Source: Saccharomycopsis crataegensis (taxonomy: Eukaryota; Ascomycota; Saccharomycetes; Ascoideales; Saccharomycopsidaceae). Taken from it: DNA of 64,000 nucleotides. Shown here one piece after another: positions 18,211-29,200 of this stretch (its first letter is position 1; every line of letters starts with the position of its first letter). The translations under genes and the position numbers were made by a program. Location of the stretch: positions 1,026,501-1,090,500 of the forward strand of contig NW_027043820.1 of assembly GCF_037102585.1 (NCBI RefSeq), given 5' to 3'. The notes below the pieces were generated by a model. It had not been told where the DNA came from. It did no database searches and worked only from the letters and a program-made list of their open reading frames with translations.

Positions 18211-18810
18211 TCATTTCTTCAAAGCGATGCTGTCTTCACCCAACATTTCAATGGTTTGAGACATTGGTCTTCTATAAGCAGCATCCCAAACACCTTGCTT
18301 TTCACCAAAGAGCTTTGGAACTGGTTCGGATTTATCTATGGAATCATATGGAGAATCTTTACCCAACCCAGTGACACTTTGACCACCCCAAGACACTAGA
18401 CCCATAATACAACCAAAAGCGAAACCGCAGCCCACAGTTTTGGCGACATTTTTAGAGACGGAACCAATGATAGAACCCGAGACAAGACCACCGTAGAAGG
18501 CGTTCACACCATCATTTTTTTGTCTCAAGTTTCCTGAAAGGGCTTCAATAAATGAGTAGGCGGCAGCAGACACGGTAACGGCACCAACAAGAACGCCTGA
18601 CAAACGAATTCTGTGGAAGGCTGGGGCTTGGGATTTATTAAGGGAGTTGTAACCAGCAGCGAACACAGAACTTACAAGAAGACCACCAATACCAGCATTG
18701 GTAGCGACTTCGATGGCATCAACAGGCTGGAATGGCTTGTTGAGCTGCACACGGAAGGTTGGGGTGTATAACTTGGTACTCTTCGGTTGTTGATCTTGTG
18801 CTTCAGACAT
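18211..18810 (-). CDS. Complex I subunit, NDUFA11/B14.7 (21.3 kDa) family
   Basis: This 199-residue Tim17/Tim22/Tim23-fold protein resembles the fungal complex I 21.3-kDa subunit (NDUFA11). It has glycine- and alanine-rich membrane segments: NAGIGGLLVSSVFAAGY, SGVLVGAVTVSAAAYSFIE, AFYGGLVSGSIIGSV and CGFAFGCIMGLVSWGG. The family's short hydrophilic N-terminus is present (TPTFRVQLNKPFQPVDA). It sits in the membrane arm of NADH:ubiquinone oxidoreductase. Its presence implies a yeast that retains complex I, unlike Saccharomyces. The frame is complete. Confidence 0.85.
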   Translation of the reverse strand: MSEAQDQQPKSTKLYTPTFRVQLNKPFQPVDAIEVATNAGIGGLLVSSVFAAGYNSLNKSQAPAFHRIRLSGVLVGAVTVSAAAYSFIEALSGNLRQKNDGVNAFYGGLVSGSIIGSVSKNVAKTVGCGFAFGCIMGLVSWGGQSVTGLGKDSPYDSIDKSEPVPKLFGEKQGVWDAAYRRPMSQTIEMLGEDSIALKK

Positions 18811-19124
18811 TTTTTCTCCTGTTATTTTTTTTTTCCTTTAAACTCCGCTTGTCTTACTGACTGAAGATTCCTCAGAGCATGCACTTTCTGGTAATCACTA
18901 CCAGAAGTTCTTTCAAATTAATTTTGTAATAGTGAGATTTTCTGCCAATTAGATTTCGTTTTTTTCAAATACACCCAAAAACCTTAACACCCAAACATTT
19001 CAAGAAATTATAAGGTTAGAAGCACCGGGGAATGATTGACAGATGATTAGCCTGTTAATATTGACACAGCTTCTTGTGCCAAACAGTATTTGATTGAAAC
19101 TAATGATTTATTAAATGTACATCA
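18811..19124. other. Divergent promoter, complex I subunit / CoA-binding protein
   Basis: 314 bp, AT-rich, with a short T-run next to the minus-strand start. Nothing else is seen. Confidence 0.5.
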
Positions 19125-19586
19125 ATGACTGCCTTAGGACAATTTTTCAGCTCCTCAAGACAATTCATTGTTGTTGGCGCCTCAAGTAACCCAGATAAGT
19201 TTGGCTATAAAGTCTTAAATTGGTATTTAACTCGGTCACTTCCAGTGATTCCAATCAACCCAACCAGTAAGTCAATTCTCGGGGTGAATACATGTGCTTC
19301 AATCACTGATGCCTTGAATTTAGAGAATTTGAATGAAAACCAAGCTATTGATGGATTTAGCGTCTCTTTTATCACGGCACCAAATGTTACACTAAATATT
19401 ATTCAAGAGTTGATTGAGAAAGGATACAATAGCGATGGAAAATTAAAGGCGTTTTGGTTCCAGCCAGGAAGCTATAATAGCGAGATCATTAGAAAGTCTA
19501 AGGAGGATTTAAAAGTAGACACAATTATCGGTAATGATTGTATACTAGTGAATGGCGATTTTGGGATTAGCGAGGCTAAACTATAG
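19125..19586 (+). CDS. CoA-binding domain protein (YccU type)
   Basis: This 153-residue protein is a single Rossmann-like CoA_binding_2 domain. FIVVGASSNPDKFGYKVLNWY is the nucleotide-binding loop, PVIPINPTSKSILG the second strand, and AFWFQPGS with VDTIIGNDCILV the conserved C-terminal half (bacterial YccU has a W-x-Q-x-G and a Cys in the same places). The molecular role is unknown, although CoA binding is expected. It starts at ATG 19125 and its stop is 214 bp from the CSM3 stop. Confidence 0.82.
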   Translation: MTALGQFFSSSRQFIVVGASSNPDKFGYKVLNWYLTRSLPVIPINPTSKSILGVNTCASITDALNLENLNENQAIDGFSVSFITAPNVTLNIIQELIEKGYNSDGKLKAFWFQPGSYNSEIIRKSKEDLKVDTIIGNDCILVNGDFGISEAKL

Positions 19587-19800
19587 GAGTATTGTACATT
19601 ATTTTTATGAAGTGAACTGTCTCTTTAACATATCACCAATTGTGCTATTTCTCTTTCTCTCTTTTTTTTTCCATCATTTTCTTTTGGTTTTTTTATAACT
19701 ATGATTTTTTAAGAAGTCTACGGTGGCAAAGAAAAGATATCGTTTGAGTCATACCAGGCGTTCATATAGCTATATCGTAAGATGCATATTATGGGGCACT

Positions 19801-20099
19801 TTATAAACCCATTTCTCTAAGGACTGCCATTTCATCTTCATCTACTTGATCTTCATCGAACATAGTCATATCATCAGGATGTTCTGGGGCCAGAGATGTA
19901 GCCTTCAGTTTTGATTTTTCATCGAGCTGTGAAATAAGTTCGTCATCGTCAAAGTCATCATCAAAGTCGTCAGCATCATTAGCAGCAGGTTTGGGAGCTG
20001 AATGTGACTGCTGGGTTTCACTCGTCGAAATTATCAAATTCTCTGGAGGGGCTGCTACACTATTACCATGTGTGGTTTGTACTTCACGAGAAATAGCTC

Positions 20100-20130
<31 letters not shown>

Positions 20131-21090
20131 CACAAAAAGACCATTAGATCTGGTCTTCTTTTTCTCTTGTGTGCCTTCACGCTCTCGTAAATTTTCATTA
20201 TCATTATTACCAGTAGTGCCAGTTAAAGGAGGTGTAATGGATTGTCTATCATCACCTTCATCATCACTTTCTTGAACAAATAATCCATTCGAGCGTCTTA
20301 TTACAACATTATTCATCTCAGTATCACTAAAGGCGTTGTCATTGTTTGTGCTATTCGGACCATCATCTTTTCTCTTCTCACTGCTACCATCATCATTAGC
20401 ATGACTAACGTTATTAGTTTCTTGATTCGCTATTCCTTCTTCACTTACAAGAGCCTGATTCTCCTCCATATGGCGATTAAATAATCGGTCTTGCTCGTCA
20501 CTAATGCACTGCCGTCTGTAACTTAATACCCTTCCCTTGGAAAGCGAATGCTTGGTGTAACAGATCTGCAAGAAATTTTCAAAATTGGCCTTTGGGAAAA
20601 CCTTATGGGCCCATAATTGATAGAATTGCAATAATTTTGTGGCATTATCGTACTCCGTGGTAAACGATACGTGTTTCTTGTTGGTAGATTTGGAGATTCT
20701 AGTGGAAGATTGGAACTTGACTCTTTTTTCAAGATTTCTTTTGATATATGGTAACCCATGGTTTGATAGGAGTTGATCTTCCGATAAAGAAACCACTTTT
20801 CTTCGAGTTTTAATATTGACATTATCAAACCCTAGGATGTCGTCTTCTTCTTTGCCGTTGCCTCCTGTACTATTGCTATTTACCTGAATACTCATTTCCA
20901 ATGGGTCATATTGTGTATTTGATATAGGTTCGGTGGTTGGAAACTGAGACTCCGTATTATTCTCCTCAAATGCATCCTCGGTCACAAATAGCGGTTCATC
21001 ATCAAATGCGGTTTCCTGTTGCTCTTGCTGTTTTGACAGCTCGGGTTGTCTCACAGTGACGAAACCATCTTGTTCAAAAAGATCTTCCAT
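19801..21090 (-). CDS. CSM3: Replication fork protection protein Csm3/Swi3
   Basis: This partner of Tof1 stabilises stalled forks and supports the S-phase checkpoint and meiotic segregation. From ATG 21090 it has 429 residues; ten further codons upstream lead only to a GTG. The Swi3 domain is recognisable (GLPYIKRNLEKRVKFQ, then LLQFYQLWAHKVFPKANFEN and CYTKHSLSKGRV). The rest is acidic and disordered, with a run of ten Asp encoded by an ATC microsatellite (20103-20130, plus strand). It is longer than the S. cerevisiae protein (317) because of these acidic parts. A cell-cycle type box lies 84 bp upstream of the start. Confidence 0.88.
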
Positions 21091-21779
21091 ATTGATTTTT
21101 AGATAACGTTTACTATCCACGGTACTTCAATCCTTTCAGAGATAATTGTTACCGTAATTGCAGATTATTCCTTACGCGACGCGCTTCATGCATTTTTTTT
21201 GATCTCACTCTGGGTATGCACGTGATTTGCGTACTAAACGCAATATCTCAACATCTTTTCCTTTATCAGTATCTTTCCATTTTCCAAAGACTATTTATCG
21301 ACATTATCGACATAAATAGCCTTATTCTTTTGAGGAGGTATTTAAATATACGTATTGCTTTCTATTGGATCACACCAGCCGTTTACGCCAAATAAATGGA
21401 AAAAAGAAAAGCAATCAGCCTGATTGAGAAATCATGTTATAAATAAACAAAATAATGTTTTCTTCAAGCTTGCAGACCAGCAAGCATTTTTTTTGGAAGA
21501 TAACCTATTACCCATTAAATGGTATCACCATATAAACAGTCTTCTTTCCAGCAACCAATGGTGGAATAATCGCAATACATGTCAAAAAGTGGTTAGCGAG
21601 CCCCGCCGCACCACTGTACCCTTGAGGACACCCACATGGAGTAACAAAAAAAAAAACCGGAATTGGAGAGGGGCTAACTGATCAGATAAGTGGCAGATCA
21701 AATATAGTCTATCCAGCTTTTAAAGCTATTTTTTTTTTTACAAAGTTTTCTCAGTCCACATTTGAGAAATTGATGGGCC
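21091..21779. other. Divergent promoter of CSM3 and SEC15
   Basis: 689 bp holding ACGCGACGCG (21174-21183), a CACGTG E-box (21219-21224) and an A/T-rich region near SEC15. A short reading frame at 21424-21681 has no ATG or family features, and I do not call it. Confidence 0.5.
21174..21183. promoter_or_regulatory. Possible MBF/SBF-type box upstream of CSM3
   Basis: ACGCGACGCG holds two overlapping CGCG cores like the MCB element ACGCGT that drives G1/S genes. CSM3 is an S-phase gene, so this fits, but the exact consensus is not present. Confidence 0.35.
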
Positions 21780-24452
21780 ATGAATATCGCTCTCTCGGAA
21801 ACAGTTTCTGGCAGTGGTGGTGATGAGAATGATGAGATCTTCAGCATTTTTCGCGACAATTCGGATCAATTGCACAGACTTACGAACATCAACTCATCAG
21901 AATATCTCGAACAATTGGCACCAATTATCAAAAGTGCTCTTGTTTCCGATGACTCTCTCGATGATTTAGTGATTAGTTTGGAAGATATTTCTCATGAGAA
22001 ATCTCGCAATCTTGAACAAATTTGCAAAGAATCAGAAAATGATATTTTGAAATCAGTAACCAATATTTCCAAAATTAAGGCATCCAGTGCACAACTCCAA
22101 GGAGAAATCAGCGAAATCAGCTCAATATTAGAGAATAACGGCTCGAAGTTAATTGAAAAAAAGAAAAAATACCTCGCCTTGAAAAATAATTCAAATAAAA
22201 TCAACCAATCAGTAGATTTGATCAATTCCTCATTACAAATGTTAGAGTTGAGTAACAAAGTCCATGATTTAATTAAAAAGGAGAAGTTTTTCATTGCTTT
22301 AAAGAATCTCGATGATTTGAAAAATGTTCATCTTAAAAACAGCGATATCAATCAGTTTAAATTTTCCATGCAAATCTATCAGTCGATACCAATTCTCACG
22401 AATTTAATCAAACTGAAGAGTTTTGAAAGCGTTCGGAAACTAATGACTCATTTGGATAAGAATTTCATCAATATGGGAGAAGTTTTGTTCAGTTATACCG
22501 AAAAATTAATGGAAAAATGGTATCAGCGAATTAATTCCAATAAGAATTCTGATCTTAATGAAATTTTGAAAGAGTTTTCGTTGAACTCTCCTATTGAATT
22601 GACCATTAGACTTAGTGATTCCAGCACCAAGTTGAATCCACTCAATAATGAATATATTAAAATCCCATTAAATCCAATCTACGATGCTCTTTTAATTTAT
22701 GAGTCTATTGATGAACTCGATGACCTTCGAAGCAAATACCTCAAAGAGCTTACTACCAGAAAGGATAGATTATTTTATCAAATCCTCAAGACCAATAATA
22801 CTGCAGCAGCTAATACTGTTGCTAATAGTAGCTCCTTTAAAGATGCAGGGTCCATTAAAGAATTCTTATTCAAGCTTTCAGCGTTTTTCATCGTTGACCT
22901 GATTATTAATAAAAACACTCATTTCAAATTGAGAGCAGCAGAAGCAACCGCCAATTTGTGGGAATCAGTGGCCGATAAATTGATCCCGGTATTGGCTTCA
23001 CATATTGAAAGCGTCTCGAACGATAATATTGATGAATTAGTGGAATTGAAACAAACTGTGGGGATTTTCATCAAATTGATGGAAAATTATGGATTTTCTA
23101 TCAAAAAGGTGTACGACGAAATTCTCATTTTATTATTTAAAAAGTTCCAGAAGATTCTTCTTAACAACTTTGAAGAAGAATTCAAAATTTCATTATACGA
23201 GGATGATTCCATGCCAATGAGAATCAATGATATGACACTTTACAAAAAAGTTTTGGCAGTCAGTTGGTATCAAACGGATAATCCCGATGTTGTTCCAATT
23301 TCTCCTATAGATCCACCTGCCAGTGGTCGTCATGATCCTAAGTCAAACGAATTTCCAAAACATTTACCATTTTCTCAACTATACCCAATGACCTGTGCAC
23401 AGGTTCGTTCCTTTGTCAATAAATCTTTACAATTTTTGGAATTTAACATTTATAATAAGAATTATAAACTATTGAGTCAGTTATTAATCAGCTCTCTCGA
23501 TGAATTGATGAGCAACAAAATCGGTAAACACTTGAAAGAAAAAGTGAACTCCACTAATCGTGAAGAAATTGCCCAGAATTTAATCAATTTGGATTTTTTT
23601 TACATTTCATCTCATGAAGTTTCCAAGCTTTTGACTTCCTTTAATGCTATGGTTGCCAACAACAACCCATCAAGCTCATCGATGTCCATTAATATCAATT
23701 TGATCAAAAGTTTGCCACAGAAAAATTTCATACTCAACTCAACCCAGATATTTAAAGAAATTAAAAAGAATGCGGAAAACAAATTGTTTGAAATGGTCGA
23801 TGGTAAGGTTATGCAATTGATGGAAATGATTGATTTCGATTTCGAGACCACGATAACCAATAACGAACCATCAATGTATATTATTGAATTAGGGGAGTTC
23901 TTGAAAGCGATGTTTAGTTCGACGTTTAGCAATTTACCAGCGCAAGTGCTTAATTTGTTGATTTACCGTACATTTGATATTCTTGCCGATAACTTTAAAG
24001 CAGTACTCAAGGATTCTCCATTGATCACAGACGTTTCTATTCTCAATTTCGATTCTGATTTGAGTTACATTGAGAATATTCTTGATGAATTGCGTGAGGA
24101 AGAAGATGCCAACAATAGTAGTAAACTCAGAGGTAAATTCGAAGAGTTGCGACAAATCCTTTTATTATTGAAGAACGGATCATTTGAAGAGTTTAGAAAT
24201 TTCAAATCTGAGAAATACAGCAAAGTGGACTATGATTTGGGGGCACAGTTATTGAATAAATTAAGGATTAACGGGAGAACCATTGGAGAAATCCAGAGTC
24301 AGTTCAAACCAGGATCGCCTGACATGGGAGGTTATGATCATGGTTCTATTTCAGGGTCGGAAAATAATGGTCTTACAATGCCATCCGTGATTAAGAGTCC
24401 TTCATCTATGAATTTTTCCAGATTCTATAAGTTTAGAAATCCAAGCAAATAG
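21780..24452 (+). CDS. SEC15: Exocyst subunit Sec15
   Basis: An 890-residue subunit of the exocyst, which tethers Golgi-derived vesicles at growth sites and binds the Rab Sec4 through Sec15. The N-terminal third is a coiled coil (around residues 60-170: KESENDILKSVTNISKIKAS, then KKKYLALKNNSNKINQ), followed by the alpha-helical rods of the CATCHR fold. FPKHLPFSQLYPMTCAQVRSF is a family block before the C-terminal domain. Length agrees with S. cerevisiae Sec15 (910). In-frame CTG codons occur in LIKxKSFES and IVDxIINKN. The stop is 260 bp from PEX11, tail-to-tail. Confidence 0.92.
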   Translation: MNIALSETVSGSGGDENDEIFSIFRDNSDQLHRLTNINSSEYLEQLAPIIKSALVSDDSLDDLVISLEDISHEKSRNLEQICKESENDILKSVTNISKIKASSAQLQGEISEISSILENNGSKLIEKKKKYLALKNNSNKINQSVDLINSSLQMLELSNKVHDLIKKEKFFIALKNLDDLKNVHLKNSDINQFKFSMQIYQSIPILTNLIKLKSFESVRKLMTHLDKNFINMGEVLFSYTEKLMEKWYQRINSNKNSDLNEILKEFSLNSPIELTIRLSDSSTKLNPLNNEYIKIPLNPIYDALLIYESIDELDDLRSKYLKELTTRKDRLFYQILKTNNTAAANTVANSSSFKDAGSIKEFLFKLSAFFIVDLIINKNTHFKLRAAEATANLWESVADKLIPVLASHIESVSNDNIDELVELKQTVGIFIKLMENYGFSIKKVYDEILILLFKKFQKILLNNFEEEFKISLYEDDSMPMRINDMTLYKKVLAVSWYQTDNPDVVPISPIDPPASGRHDPKSNEFPKHLPFSQLYPMTCAQVRSFVNKSLQFLEFNIYNKNYKLLSQLLISSLDELMSNKIGKHLKEKVNSTNREEIAQNLINLDFFYISSHEVSKLLTSFNAMVANNNPSSSSMSININLIKSLPQKNFILNSTQIFKEIKKNAENKLFEMVDGKVMQLMEMIDFDFETTITNNEPSMYIIELGEFLKAMFSSTFSNLPAQVLNLLIYRTFDILADNFKAVLKDSPLITDVSILNFDSDLSYIENILDELREEEDANNSSKLRGKFEELRQILLLLKNGSFEEFRNFKSEKYSKVDYDLGAQLLNKLRINGRTIGEIQSQFKPGSPDMGGYDHGSISGSENNGLTMPSVIKSPSSMNFSRFYKFRNPSK

Positions 24453-24712
24453 TGTGTTTGATGATGCATTAAGAAACAAGCTCCCATAAGAAAAAAAAAA
24501 TGGCATTTTTTCTCTTCTCTTTATTTTATATTTTTCATTTATTCGTTTTGTTTGAAAGCTTAATGGATCTTTTTATTTTTTGTGCTTAAATGTAACTAAC
24601 TAATTTCAACAAACTGTATTTTCCAAGTATTATAATACGATCCCAGAAATTATTCAGTTCTAATAAAAGAGAAATATCATTCATAATATATATACTAAAA
24701 GTTGCTGACCCA

Positions 24713-25682
24713 TTAAGCAGCATTCCAGACATCTTGTAAACCCATTACCGAGGTCGCTGTACCCGCAAGGGCAATTTTTCCCTCATTTGAATGTAATAAT
24801 TTACCCGAGTTCAAAGCGACAAAGAGATCCAACGAGTCCCATAAAAGTTTTCTTTTGGCCGCGTATTTTTTGCTTTTAATTGCGTGAGTTATCTCTGCAT
24901 TTTTCCCGTCCTTATGAGTTTCAAGTTGTCGCAAATGACTACTGGCATCGTACCAATTTTTCACATCGTTGACAATTCCCAACCCGATGGCTAATGCCCA
25001 TAGACGACCAGAGAGGATTGCGGCATTAGGAAACGATTTACCATCGATAAGTTTCAAAGTCTTGAAGAACATCACCTGGTCAAAGAATAAATACGCAATG
25101 AAGGTGGAATCTCGAAAAGCAGACACCGTGCGGGAGATCGGATCAACAGACGTAGCAGCATCAAGGACTTTTCCGAGACTCACCAAATGCTCCAAAGGTT
25201 TAAGGAAACGGAATGCTTTGCGGATAAATGATAAATCACCAGATACCGATTTAGAAAGCCGGGAATGGTCGAGTAACCCGATGGTGGAGAAATAGTAGGC
25301 CAAGAAGCGGGAAAGGTATTGGATACAACGGAAGATCTTATCGCGACCCGCTGAGTAAAAAAACAGTTAGTAACTGGTTCATAAATGATTTTTGCACTTT
25401 TTTTTTAGGAGCCAAACTTGAAAATGAATAAAGAAAGAGAGACAGAAAAATAAAAGCTTGGTAAAATGAGGTCAAAACATCAGAATGGTATGTATATTAT
25501 TGTGATTTGATATTAATCTTTGGTTGTAACATACAAGATAAAATAACATTATCGTGGATATATGCTCTTGGAAGGAATGCAATGGATCATTGATACTCAC
25601 CTGTTTTTGCTAGTAGTCGCACCAATTTGAGCAAACAAGCATTATGGGTGACGACCCGGTAGTCAACTTTTTGGTAGGTCAT
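24713..25682 (-). CDS. PEX11: Peroxisomal membrane protein Pex11 (two exons)
   Basis: Exon 1 is 25601-25682 and exon 2 is 24713-25350 (minus strand), giving 239 residues (236 in S. cerevisiae). The 250-nt intron has GTGAGT, TACTAAC (25366-25372 on plus) and CTCAG. The join gives MTYQKVDYRVVTHNACLLK, then LAKTAGRDKIFRCIQYLSRF, which matches the Pex11 start (GREKVLRLLQYLARF). The amphipathic helix that bends membranes follows (FIRKAFRFLKPLEHL). KRKLLWDSLDLF and the tail MGLQDVWNAA are family marks. Pex11 drives peroxisome elongation and division. Confidence 0.93.
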
Positions 25683-26286
25683 GATAGGAAGCCTTTAGGA
25701 CAATTTCTTCAAATGGCTTGGCAAATAATGTTTAAGATAAAATAATGAATTTGCGAGGATGTAATTCCGCATTTTCTCGGTGGTGCAATATATATATATA
25801 TATAAATGAATAATACATGATGGGCACACACCCTTCCTTTTATCCCCACAAGTCATTGATCGGCCACTTTTTTTTGCATTTGCATTTACAGCGCATGCCC
25901 CGGATCTTATGCCGTTAGAATTGTGTCTCTTGATGGAAGAGTGGAGAGACACACCACAACCATAGCGATGCCTATTGCAAAACAAATTTACCCTTGTCTA
26001 TTGAAACAAAAGAAAAAAACAATACCAAAAAGAAAAAAAAAAAAGGAACTGAATCAATTAAGATATTTATAAAGCTAGATAGAACTATGAAAGCAAGTAT
26101 TAATAAACTGACTATAGCAGCAGGAATATGGGTATACCAATACAGTGACAATACAAACAAGAAAAAAAGAAAAGGAAAAAGAAATAGAAAAGGTTTAGTA
26201 GATCTATTGTATAGCAAAACATTAAAACACCAAGTTTATATCTATGTTCTAAAATAACGCGATTCGAGGGGGAGGGGGGGAAATGC
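25683..26286. other. Intergenic: PEX11 promoter and end of the Zn2Cys6 gene
   Basis: This has a TA-dinucleotide run (about 25790-25803) and an A-rich segment near 26014-26044. The reading frames here are lysine-rich low-complexity artefacts. Confidence 0.5.
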
Positions 26287-29200
26287 TCATGAAAGAAACG
26301 CCAAAAAGTTCCTGTTCCATATGATCTCTGATAATGGCATTCCATTTTCACAATTTTCTTGAATAATTTCAAAAGCTAAGAACGAGTTCAAATTGAAAGT
26401 TCCTTTGCTAAGTTCAAATATTTTCAACATAGCTTGTCGCTTGAAATCATAATTCAAGGTATCCACCGCTCCGCAAACAATAGCAAAATTAAGACAACTA
26501 TTAAACATTGTGGCAACAGAATTATTCAACGAAGAGGAAGATGAAGAGATGAAATCAAGTTTTTTAGGTAACTCAAATGATAAGTTCAAGATTTCTGTGC
26601 TAAATTTCTGAGCAATTTCCGAATCTCGCGGAATCATGATTACTCGGCGATACAAGATCAATAAAGCAGAATACACATGAAGCTTATTGGTGGATTTCAA
26701 TACTTCCAAACAGGCAATTGAATCATTAATTTTCAGATTATCGCCATTTGGAACAAGATTTTGCTTTTTCTTCAAAATTTCGCCATCTAATTTGGATAGC
26801 ACATTGTTGAGTTTGGAAACTGCCTTTTTGTTCAAGACTAACGCTTCAGCAATCAACCCAGAGTTCATATTGAAAATATCCAGAAGTTTCAACGAGCTTT
26901 TATACCGGGAGGCACGGAACTTATTGACCAACTGTAGCTTCTCTTTAGATAATTGCATAATCTTGAGTAATTCTCCAACGAGTGAGACATCAAGACCCAC
27001 CATATTCATATTTGAGGTCAGGGACTCAACACAATAATCACCACCAAACATATCTGGTTTCAAAATCAAAGAATCTTCTTTATAAATCGCTTCACGGCTA
27101 ACATTAGTGACTTTGAACATGCATCCTGAAACAACTGTCAATGTAGAAAACCAAGTTATCAAAAATTCCAAGAAATGATCAAGCTGGCCACTGGAACTTG
27201 AACAACCAATATAATTCACAACAACATCCTGTAAGTCAGCAGTAAGAATTTCCAAATTAAACTCCATGGCCGTAAATACCAAATCAAGATCATAATCAAG
27301 CAATTTCCAGTGCAATTCTTTGCAGGTGATTTTTTCAAGATAAGTAACTAAATAAATAATCACCATACTCTCTTGATGGCTCTCATTCAGAGATAAGTTC
27401 AGCGTCAATTCTAAAAATGCACGAGACACCAAGTTTTGGATTATTGGTTTATGATAATTGTACTTGGATATTGAATTATTTGCGATACCCAAATTTGCCA
27501 ACGTTCTAGCACTGGCGTGCAGCTGATCTAGTTCCCCAAGATTTAAATTTGAACAGTTACGCTTGAATTGAAGCAAAGCCGCAGAAATCGCAAGTAACAT
27601 GCTCAATATCCCCTGGTTTTCAAAGGCAATGGCAGGAAGTTGATACTTGAATGGATTTTTTTCGATCAAGCACGACGAAGAATTATCAAAGTTTAATTTA
27701 GCATAAAATTCGTCATTGCAATTAAGCATGCAATCCGTAGCACAATTTATATAAAAATGGAACAATTCTCGGTAATACTTGACGTTTCTTAGCAAGTCTG
27801 GTAATGGAACAATGGAAACCTCAAAATTAGCCCGGATATAATAATGCATCACAGAATTTGGGTTATCATAAACCGAGGAAATATCTTTCTGATACATTTC
27901 GTCACCGTCATTTATTCGAGAATCAAGCAACATTACACCGACTGGAGCAAATGAATAGATATCAACATAATCAGAATAACCGATAATATTATCACTAGTC
28001 TTTGATAATGCACAGGCATTATTATTCAATATGCCACCATTGGCACCAGTAACGCCAGTGAAATTCGACAGAGTCGAAAAGAAATCATCTGATTCAGTAA
28101 ATGGAATTGAAATATTTGATGATTGCGGCTCATTAATATCAAATAATTCATGGTTAAGGAAATCACCAATGTTCAAATCAGTAAAGAAATTTTCAATACC
28201 CATTAAGCTAGTTTTCTTTTCTTTCAAGTTGTAAGCCGCACTCTCATTACTAATTTTCCCACCCATAAACTTATTGCCATGTTTAATTGCCATGAATTGA
28301 CTTGCAGTGCTTGGTTCTAATTTATAACTAGGAAAAAGTAATTGGTTGACCAAACTTCCTATAGTTGATTCAGAAAACTGTGGTAATGTGGCACCAACTT
28401 TCCATAGAAACATTGTGATGAGGGACTTGAGGCCTGGCTTGATGATTTCGTAAGTGGAATGATCCTGTAAGTCAATATTCATCGCGTTGTACAGCAAGAA
28501 AGAATCAAATTGCGAATTGCATGCAGTTATTGATTGCTGGGAATTTGAGGTCTGATTTGGTTTCTGGGTATCGTTATTATTCGATACAATTTGGCAGCTG
28601 TTCGAGTTATCATGATATGGCTCGCTGATAATAATGTCGTGTTGATGATGATGATAAGAAAACGAACAATTTTTCGTGGAATTCTCTTCATACTGCTCCG
28701 CTTTAGCCAATATTTCGGCAAAATTAGAGTAATCGTACCGGAAAGCATCATCAATTACTGAATCAGACCCATGGTTGGAGGTATCACACAGATCGGGATG
28801 TTGTGTATGGGTCCTGATTATTCTATAAGAGTCCAAATTTTCATTTGTGAGATGCTGAGCGGTGGAAAATTTGCTGGAAAATCCTATATCAACACTTGTC
28901 CTGCTGGTCTTGATGGAGCCATTACAAGACTGGGTGACACTACGATTACTCATCAAAGAAGATTCCGAATCTGTAGGGATGATAGGAAACTCATCATACG
29001 GATTGTTAAGGCTGAAACGGCTCCGCTTAGAAAGTGGTTGTTCAAGATCAATAGAATCCCCATCATCATTATTATTATCATCATCATCATCCAATGAACC
29101 AAGGTCAAGAGAAGTTGGAAAACACTCAAAATAACCAGAAACAGACTGGTGTAGTTTAGGATTAACCGTGGGAATCTTTTTACATTTTGTGGATACCAGA

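Noticed and set aside
20103-20130. ATC microsatellite as an independent repeat element
   Set aside because: It encodes the Asp run of CSM3 and needs no other explanation.
21424-21681. 85-codon frame in the CSM3/SEC15 spacer
   Set aside because: Low-complexity and Asn/Trp-rich, no ATG start, no homology; the region looks like promoter DNA.
25994-26257. Lysine-rich 87-codon frame
   Set aside because: Produced by an A-rich tract; no conserved block.
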